NCBI GenBank assembly: GCA_947179265.1
Contig: CAMXBB010000016.1
Coordinates: forward strand, 1 to 12,857
Direction of reading: 5' to 3'
Length of the DNA stretch: 12,857 nucleotides
Source of the DNA: an uncultured Bacillota bacterium
GTDB taxonomy: Bacteria; Bacillota_I; Bacilli_A; RF39; UBA660
The notes under the pieces were generated by a model, which saw nothing but the letters and a program-made list of their open reading frames with translations, did no database searches and was not told where the DNA came from. Shown here one piece after another: positions 9,108 to 12,857 of the stretch (its first letter is position 1; every line of letters begins with the position of its first letter). A program made the translations under genes and the position numbers.

Positions 9108-9413
9108 ATGGCTGTAGATGTAAGTTCTTTAACTGTGGATAATTTAACTCCAGAAATAATGACACAAATGAATCGTGATGAGATTGCAGCTTTCAAAGCT
9201 AAATTAACGCCTGAACAGTTGCAAATACTTGCTGATAAATTAGGTGGTTCACAAGCTGCTCCACCAGATGATGAAAATGCAGTTGCAACTCCAGAAACTA
9301 CTACATTTGTTGTTGACGTAGCACAAATACCTGCTGAGCAAGTAACAGCTAATACTAGTAATCCTGAAACTCCAACAGAGCAAAAGGGTCCAATAGTATT
9401 TGGAAGAAGATAA
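9108..9413 (+). CDS. Small acidic protein with Pro/Thr-rich tail, divergent from essC
   Basis: I do not recognise this 101-aa protein. Residues 5-46 look helical: three short helices, each with a cap box (LTPEIM at 13-18, NRDEIAAF at 22-29, LTPEQL at 33-38). The two LTPE motifs are 20 residues apart. Residues 47-92 are low in hydrophobics and rich in Pro, Thr, Glu and Ala, hence probably disordered, and include PETTTF (62-67) and NPETPTE (85-91). The end, GPIVFGRR, is short, hydrophobic then basic. There is no signal peptide, TM segment, Cys or WXG motif. It is the only plus-strand gene here and shares a 125-bp intergenic region with essC, which suggests a role in or with the secretion system, such as adaptor, chaperone or substrate. 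The strong AGGAGG, extended -10 promoter and tight terminator make it a real gene; the role is inference. Confidence 0.87.
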   Translation: MAVDVSSLTVDNLTPEIMTQMNRDEIAAFKAKLTPEQLQILADKLGGSQAAPPDDENAVATPETTTFVVDVAQIPAEQVTANTSNPETPTEQKGPIVFGRR

Positions 9414-9441
9414 AAACATGTTTCAAATGAAACATGTTTTT
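9412..9441. terminator. Bidirectional terminator between convergent genes
   Basis: A 13-bp stem (9412-9424 with 9429-9441) around AAAT is flanked by A and T runs on both sides, so it can end transcription in either direction. It starts at the stop codon of the 101-aa gene (9411-9413) and lies 2 nt from the stop of the protease gene (9444-9446). Confidence 0.88.
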
Positions 9442-9443
9442 TA

Positions 9444-10868
9444 TTATCTACTAATTATATTTTGTTTTTCACCGGGTACACTTACTATTGCTATCATTGT
9501 TAAATCATCATCACTTGGCCATAATGATTCATCTATACCATTTGCTTTTAGCGCTCTCCTCATGCCTTCTCTAAGCCCTTTAAAATCAAAGGTATATTTT
9601 CCTTCTTTAGTATACACATCATTTAGAATATCATCTATTAAACCTTCGTATAACTCTATAATTGATTCTTTAGAATCACAATATTCTATATTGGCTTTGA
9701 AGAATACTCCTGCTACGACTTCATATAGTTCGTAAAACTCGCTATCTTCAATTTCAATATCGTTATTTCCTCTTATATTATATTTTTGATATTCCATTAA
9801 ATATGGAAGATTATCAACATTATAATTTGGATCATCTAAAAATTCTTTTATTCTATTTTCAAAATCAATATGATATCCATCTACATAGTCATCAAAAGTA
9901 TATCCAATAGAATCTTTAATTATTCTTACATAGTTAGCTGGCAAACGATATGCAACATCTTCTAACGATACTCCAACAACATCTTCAATAAATAAAGTAT
10001 CAAATCCCTCTTCAATCATAAAACCAGTATTTGCTCCAGTTGTAAAATGACGCTCAGTTGCATAACCATTTATCTCTCTATAGCCATTTAATAACATATG
10101 ACCAATCTCATGATTCATTATATATTCGAAGTTTTCATCATCTAGTCGATCTTCATTATAGTATATTGTTCCATCTTTAGCTACAAAACAGGCGGTTGCT
10201 GTAGATGAACCACAGACTTGCATCATCTCAAAATCACCAACTGGTTTTGATTTTAAGATTTGAACATTATGATTTAAACAAGTTAAATTGATATTAGGAC
10301 AGCGCATCTCTAATTTATCTATAAAATTGTGAATATAATCAGCTAAGAATTCATCAACATCTGGGTTACTATCTAAAGTATTTCTTACATCGTCAAATGT
10401 TATATTACTCTCATCTGACCAATAGAGATTCAGACCATCAACAGTCAATAGATTAACTTTTTTAGCAATTTCATATACTTCATAATCATCAGTAATTATT
10501 ACTTCATTGTCATCAAACATTTGATTAGGCCACAATTGGAGTTCATCAGCATTTGCATTTGAGACATTTCCACTCAGAACACCACACGCTGTTAAGGATG
10601 CTAAAAGCAATGCTGTTCCTGTAGCAGATATTACTTTAGGAATAAAATTAAATTTTCTTTTTTTGTTCACACCATCTTCATAAAAACTAGGTTTCTTCTT
10701 TAGAAACATATCATATAATCTTTGATATGTCATTTCATCAATATAGTGGTATTTACGATTATTATCAACAACTTCATATTCCAAAAAAGTTTGAAAGCCT
10801 AAGTTATTTCTAAATGCAGTAAAGCTTCTACCTTTATACTTAAAATCTAATATCTTGTAAAAAGTCAT
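9444..10868 (-). CDS. Membrane-anchored zinc metalloprotease (gluzincin type)
   Basis: Predicted 474-aa protein with N-terminus inside and C-terminus outside. Residues 1-72 form a small basic cytoplasmic domain (YKGRSFTAFRNN near 11-22). KKRK (69-72) precedes a hydrophobic segment (about 75-95) that ends in a lipobox-like LTAC (92-95). The extracellular part has HEIGH (253-257), the HExxH zinc site, and 28 residues later EEGFD (286-290), matching the ExxxD that supplies the third zinc ligand in gluzincins. Two cysteine pairs (C190/C197, C219/C227) could form disulfides outside the cell. I chose ATG at 10868 because GAGGTG lies 6 nt upstream and an extended -10 just before it; a longer reading to 11051 would run through a terminator and the preceding gene. 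It sits between the small type VII genes and essC. The substrate is unknown; processing of T7SS substrates or of envelope proteins is inference. Confidence 0.85.
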   Translation of the reverse strand: MTFYKILDFKYKGRSFTAFRNNLGFQTFLEYEVVDNNRKYHYIDEMTYQRLYDMFLKKKPSFYEDGVNKKRKFNFIPKVISATGTALLLASLTACGVLSGNVSNANADELQLWPNQMFDDNEVIITDDYEVYEIAKKVNLLTVDGLNLYWSDESNITFDDVRNTLDSNPDVDEFLADYIHNFIDKLEMRCPNINLTCLNHNVQILKSKPVGDFEMMQVCGSSTATACFVAKDGTIYYNEDRLDDENFEYIMNHEIGHMLLNGYREINGYATERHFTTGANTGFMIEEGFDTLFIEDVVGVSLEDVAYRLPANYVRIIKDSIGYTFDDYVDGYHIDFENRIKEFLDDPNYNVDNLPYLMEYQKYNIRGNNDIEIEDSEFYELYEVVAGVFFKANIEYCDSKESIIELYEGLIDDILNDVYTKEGKYTFDFKGLREGMRRALKANGIDESLWPSDDDLTMIAIVSVPGEKQNIISR

Positions 10869-10887
10869 ACTCTTCACCTCTATTATA

Positions 10888-10896
10888 ATTATAACA
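10888..10896 (-). promoter_or_regulatory. Promoter of the metalloprotease gene (extended -10)
   Basis: On the minus strand TGT followed by TATAAT (10888-10893) forms an extended -10, with no convincing -35. It lies downstream of the terminator of the small type VII operon, giving the protease its own transcription unit. A second TATAAT overlaps just downstream but is too close to the ribosome site. Confidence 0.6.
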
Positions 10897-10944
10897 TGTT
10901 TAAAAAGCTTTAACTTAAATCTATTATTACCTTTACAAATTTTA

Positions 10945-10981
10945 GATAAAAAAATAACATATTGAAATAATATGTTATTTT
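10945..10981 (-). terminator. Intrinsic terminator of the small T7SS gene operon
   Basis: A perfect 13-bp stem (10951-10963 with 10969-10981) has a 5-nt loop. On the minus strand a T run follows (complement of 10948-10954). The stop codon TAA of the 129-aa gene (10975-10977) is inside the stem. Confidence 0.9.
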
Positions 10982-11364
10982 CTAGAATTATTAACTTGAT
11001 TAATTGCTGATTTACTATTTGAATTAAATTTATTATCGGCCATCTTATCACGATTTAAGATATCAACTAAAGCTTTATAGTAAGTCAAATTAGATGATTT
11101 CCAATTAATGATGAAACTCTCTAATTCTTCCATAAGTGCGCGTCCTAATCTGTTCAAAGTATATGCCTCATCAGTATTTAAATATCCACGAAGAAGACCA
11201 ATATGATTATCTAACATCTTTAATTCAGATATTATTTTATTAATACTAGTATTATACGTATTTAAATAATACTTAGCATTTTGATATCTAACATAAATTT
11301 GTGAATTCTTTTTTACTCGGAACATCCCAAGAGGTTCTCTATAATATGATAAATATTTTCCCAT
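10975..11364 (-). CDS. Small helical protein, last gene of the T7SS small-gene operon
   Basis: I do not recognise this 129-aa protein. It has a Tyr-rich, basic N-terminal stretch (YLSYYREP at 4-11, then VKKNSQIYVRYQ at 17-28). A helical hairpin pattern follows over about 28-104: one helix with INKIISELKMLDNHI, a turn near YLNTDEAY (61-68), and a second helix with LGRALMEELESFI. The tail (110-129) is Asn/Ser/Lys-rich and probably disordered. It has no WXG motif, no signal peptide and no TM segment. Its ATG follows the previous stop by one base, with GAGGTT 8 nt upstream, so it is co-transcribed and probably coupled to the 117-aa gene. Size, fold pattern and position suggest a partner, chaperone or substrate of the secretion system; this is inference. 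Confidence 0.85.
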   Translation of the reverse strand: MGKYLSYYREPLGMFRVKKNSQIYVRYQNAKYYLNTYNTSINKIISELKMLDNHIGLLRGYLNTDEAYTLNRLGRALMEELESFIINWKSSNLTYYKALVDILNRDKMADNKFNSNSKSAINQVNNSRK

Positions 11365-11365
11365 A

Positions 11366-11719
11366 CTATTTCAACCTCGTTTGCTTTCTACGAGCGTTTA
11401 GGAGTTCTCTCCTAGCTTCCTCGGCTTCAAGCTTATCATGTGCTATGTTTTGTTCTTCCTCTTCAACAAACGCATCAACCTTTTCACACCATTTATGTAC
11501 TCTCTTAACGATTTCTATAAGTCCGTTAGAATCATAAACACTTTGTGCTATATTTTGATAATTTTCAGTGCAAGCATAGTTTTCTAAATCATAAAAATTA
11601 TCTTGTAAATATTTAAGATTATCCAACATCTTAGTTATTTCTCTATTAATTCTACTAAAATCAGAATCTAGATACTTTAATGTTGTCGCTGCACCGCTAA
11701 CATTTATTCTATCAGCCAT
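11366..11719 (-). CDS. WXG100-like protein without WXG, HxWC paralogue 2
   Basis: Predicted 117-aa protein: helix (about 10-40), turn at LQDNFY (38-43), second helix, and a long charged C-terminal helix with EEEE and basic stretches (86-117). It is a paralogue of the 106-aa product, sharing LQxNFY and, 34 residues on, HKWCEKVDAFV (75-85); this makes a repeated HxWCxxVDxxV signature. Length and helix-turn-helix layout match WXG100/Esx proteins, but the W-x-G turn is absent, with NFY in that place. I chose ATG at 11719 because GGAGTGG precedes it, while the in-frame ATG five codons earlier (11734) has no ribosome site and would place the GGAGTGG within the coding region. It lies downstream of a hairpin terminator, so expression probably depends on readthrough. 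Likely an Esx-like T7SS substrate or partner; function is inferred. Confidence 0.85.
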   Translation of the reverse strand: MADRINVSGAATTLKYLDSDFSRINREITKMLDNLKYLQDNFYDLENYACTENYQNIAQSVYDSNGLIEIVKRVHKWCEKVDAFVEEEEQNIAHDKLEAEEARRELLNARRKQTRLK

Positions 11720-11725
11720 ATTAAT

Positions 11726-11732
11726 CCACTCC
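11726..11732 (-). promoter_or_regulatory. Ribosome site deciding the start of the 117-aa gene
   Basis: GGAGTGG stands 6 nt before ATG 11719. The alternative ATG at 11734 overlaps this site and has only AT-rich sequence upstream. Confidence 0.7.
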
Positions 11733-11753
11733 ATTCATGTATATAATAATCAT

Positions 11754-11779
11754 AAAATAAAAAGCCATCTAAAGATGGC
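11754..11779 (-). terminator. Intercistronic terminator or attenuator between the HxWC genes
   Basis: GCCATC (11764-11769) pairs with GATGGC (11774-11779); an extra A-T pair is possible. It is followed on the minus strand by TTTTTATTTT (complement of 11754-11763). It lies 28 nt after the stop of the 106-aa gene. No strong promoter follows before the 117-aa gene. Confidence 0.75.
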
Positions 11780-11807
11780 AAATTATAATTTATAAACCAA
11801 TCAAATT

Positions 11808-12128
11808 CTAATCGTCGTATGGATTACCGTTGCTTGCCTTATGAATTTTATCTTGTACATATTGGTCTACTGCAGAGCACCATTGATGAGCTCCTTTAAT
11901 AGCAGGATATAAACCTTTATCTTGTCCAACTCCGATATTCTTAGCACATTCTTCATAGATTAATGTACTATCTTTACCAGCTGGTGAATAGAAATTAGTT
12001 TGTAAATCTGTTAAATCTTGCACCATGTTGTTAACAGAATTAACTAATTCTCTAAATGTACCATTTATAGATTGTAATTGAGAAGCAGCTTTTTCGGCCT
12101 CCATTGTGAATGAATCATTACTTGCCAT
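11808..12128 (-). CDS. WXG100-like protein without WXG, HxWC paralogue 1
   Basis: Small soluble helical protein of 106 aa, close to the 100-residue length of Esx proteins. The first helix covers about 8-42 (FTMEAEKAASQL onwards), the turn region is LQTNFYSPAGKD (42-53), and the second helix (about 56-96) contains GAHQWCSAVDQYV (79-91). The tail GNPYDD is short and acidic. W-x-G is absent; LQxNFY and HxWCxxVDxxV are shared with the 117-aa protein encoded downstream. It has no signal peptide, as expected for a T7SS substrate, and no clear YxxxD/E export motif (nearest is YVQDK at 90-94, with the acid one place early). The ATG has AAAGGA about 9 nt upstream and lies 20 nt after the 135-aa gene. 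Inferred role: Esx-like secreted protein or half of an Esx-type dimer. Confidence 0.87.
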   Translation of the reverse strand: MASNDSFTMEAEKAASQLQSINGTFRELVNSVNNMVQDLTDLQTNFYSPAGKDSTLIYEECAKNIGVGQDKGLYPAIKGAHQWCSAVDQYVQDKIHKASNGNPYDD

Positions 12129-12148
12129 CTATATCATTCCTTTCATAT

Positions 12149-12556
12149 TTATTTTCTGTTTAAAATTGATTCACTAATATATCTTGCATAGTTAGCAGCT
12201 GTATCACCAAACCAAGCATCTGATTCAGCATTAGCTTCTAATCTTTTTACACAAGAATTGAATAATGAATTCATGTTAGCCTCGATTGCAGATACAGAAT
12301 TATTTAATGCAGAAATAATACTTTCTGTTTGTTTTCTGTAATTTTCAGAATCAATAGACCCTTTCAAAGCCTCAATGTCTGCTACTAATTTAGCAACATT
12401 ACTTTTAATTTTTTTCATGTCATCATTTAACTCAACAACATTTTTCTTAGCAGGAAAATAGAAAATGAAATATTTGCTATAGTTCTTGTTAACATAGAAT
12501 GTATTAGCATTTGGACATGTAGCTGATAGCCATTTGTTAGAATAACTGTTTGCCAT
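12149..12556 (-). CDS. Helical T7SS-associated protein with C-terminal WFG
   Basis: Predicted 135-aa protein, first gene after the operon promoter. An aromatic N-terminal part (1-36, with YSKYFIFYFP at 26-35) is too short and polar around its edges to be a clear TM helix. A long helical region runs from about 38 to 112 (repeated hydrophobic heptads such as VAKLVADIEALKGSI and IISALNNSVSAIEANM), with one Cys at 102. Near the end, SDAWFGDTAANYARY (112-126) resembles the W-x-G-x-x-A-x-x-Y pattern of WXG100 turns, but it lies at the C-terminus rather than in the middle. The ATG is supported by AAAGGAG about 10 nt upstream. It heads the operon with the two HxWC paralogues. It could be a WXG-superfamily substrate, or an adaptor that folds against the others; I have no firm family assignment. 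Confidence 0.86.
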   Translation of the reverse strand: MANSYSNKWLSATCPNANTFYVNKNYSKYFIFYFPAKKNVVELNDDMKKIKSNVAKLVADIEALKGSIDSENYRKQTESIISALNNSVSAIEANMNSLFNSCVKRLEANAESDAWFGDTAANYARYISESILNRK

Positions 12557-12606
12557 AGTTTAATAACTCCTTTCGTATTTTGAGGATTTGCTCTATCCTT
12601 AGTTTA

Positions 12607-12635
12607 ATTATAGTACAACGATTTTTATAAATCAA
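12607..12635 (-). promoter_or_regulatory. Promoter of the small T7SS gene operon
   Basis: On the minus strand TTGATT (12630-12635), a 17-nt spacer and a perfect TATAAT (12607-12612) stand upstream of the 135-aa gene. The predicted start near 12600 gives a leader of about 44 nt. The leader opens with a 5-bp hairpin (12583-12587 with 12595-12599). Confidence 0.7.
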
Positions 12636-12656
12636 CAATATATTATGTGCTTTACA

Positions 12657-12857
12657 TTATCTTACAGCACCACTGAATTTATTCTTTCTTCCCTTTTTTT
12701 CAGATACACTTTTCTTAGTCTTAGGTAATGTAGTGACAGCTGATTTTGGAGCTGCATCTCCTCCTGCATATCTCATTTTTTCCTCAATAGGAACTGCGTC
12801 TCCTCCTGCAAACATTAGCTCTTCAGTAATTGGAGCTGCTGAACCTCCAGCATGCAT
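12657..12857 (-). CDS. 3' end of a gene for an AGG-repeat protein (partial)
   Basis: The C-terminal 66 codons of a gene running off the right edge. The first 37 visible residues are a tandem repeat with an exact 14-residue period: an aromatic or His, then AGG-[SD]-A-[AV]-P, then I-x-E-E in the first two units (AGG at 3-5, 17-19 and 31-33). The rest (38-66) is strongly basic (KTKKSVSEKKGRKNK) and ends FSGAVR. The Met at the window edge aligns with the repeat's own Met, so it is not evidence of the true start; the reading frame is open to the edge. I do not recognise the family. The repeats look like surface-exposed or linker sequence. No hairpin terminator is seen in the 100 bp to the next gene, so transcription may run on into the small T7SS genes. 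Linkage to secretion is positional only. Confidence 0.75.
   Translation of the reverse strand: MHAGGSAAPITEELMFAGGDAVPIEEKMRYAGGDAAPKSAVTTLPKTKKSVSEKKGRKNKFSGAVR
12748..12857 (-). repeat. Tandem 42-bp coding repeat, 2.6 copies visible
   Basis: Units begin at 12748, 12790 and 12832 on the plus strand (GGAGCTGC, GGAACTGC, GGAGCTGC), exactly 42 bp apart. The array runs off the window. The period is a multiple of three and the copies differ at several bases while keeping the AGGxAxP core, so it is maintained as coding repeat. Confidence 0.85.

Noticed and set aside
9204..9221. LTPEQL resembling the start of TAL-effector repeats
   Set aside because: LTPE is a common helix cap; the 34-residue TAL unit and its variable di-residue are absent.
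9400..9735. Plus-strand open frame of 111 codons
   Set aside because: It lies antisense to the protease coding region, spans the bidirectional terminator and has no ribosome site; the opposite frame carries a long ordered protein.
10869..11051. Upstream extension of the metalloprotease reading frame by 61 codons
   Set aside because: It overlaps the 3' end of the 129-aa gene, runs through that gene's terminator and the protease promoter, and has no ribosome site; ATG 10868 has GAGGTG.
12748..12857. The tandem repeat as a CRISPR array
   Set aside because: The 42-bp units are contiguous without spacers, vary in sequence and stay in frame within a coding region.

Overview
The window is AT-rich DNA with a standard bacterial genetic code: tryptophan is read from TGG and no gene is broken by TGA. 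It has strong AGGAGG-type ribosome binding sites, TATAAT promoters and compact hairpin-plus-U-tract terminators. Together with a type VIIb secretion ATPase, this points to a low-GC Bacillota, plausibly an uncultured gut-type member of the Bacilli or Erysipelotrichia. The taxonomic placement is inference. All genes except one lie on the minus strand, so the layout below runs from the right edge leftwards.

Region 1 (12857 to 10945) is a cluster of small type VII secretion genes. It begins with the 3' end of a gene carrying 14-residue AGG repeats. A fresh promoter then drives four small helical proteins of 135, 106, 117 and 129 aa. The 106- and 117-aa proteins are paralogues of WXG100 size that lack a WXG motif and share LQxNFY and HxWCxxVD signatures. 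The 135-aa protein carries W-F-G near its C-terminus. An intercistronic hairpin terminator separates the 106- and 117-aa genes and probably attenuates the downstream pair.

Region 2 (10896 to 9444) holds one gene with its own promoter. It encodes a membrane-anchored extracellular zinc protease of gluzincin type (HEIGH plus ExxxD).

Region 3 (9441 to 4061) is the secretion core. A small plus-strand gene (101 aa, acidic, Pro/Thr-rich tail) is divergent from essC-yukD. essC encodes the FHA-TM-FtsK/SpoIIIE motor and yukD the ubiquitin-like component, and their stop and start codons overlap. The other T7SSb core genes (esaA, essA, essB/yukC) are not in the window and would have to lie elsewhere, perhaps beyond the right edge.

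Region 4 (4051 to 29) holds two independent transcription units, an ABC exporter half-transporter and DNA topoisomerase III (topB). Each has its own promoter and terminator.

The main candidates for something undescribed are the HxWC paralogue pair, the T7SS-linked membrane gluzincin, the divergent 101-aa protein and the AGG-repeat protein at the edge. No intergenic gap exceeds 300 bases, and I see no tRNA, rRNA, CRISPR array, insertion sequence or riboswitch.
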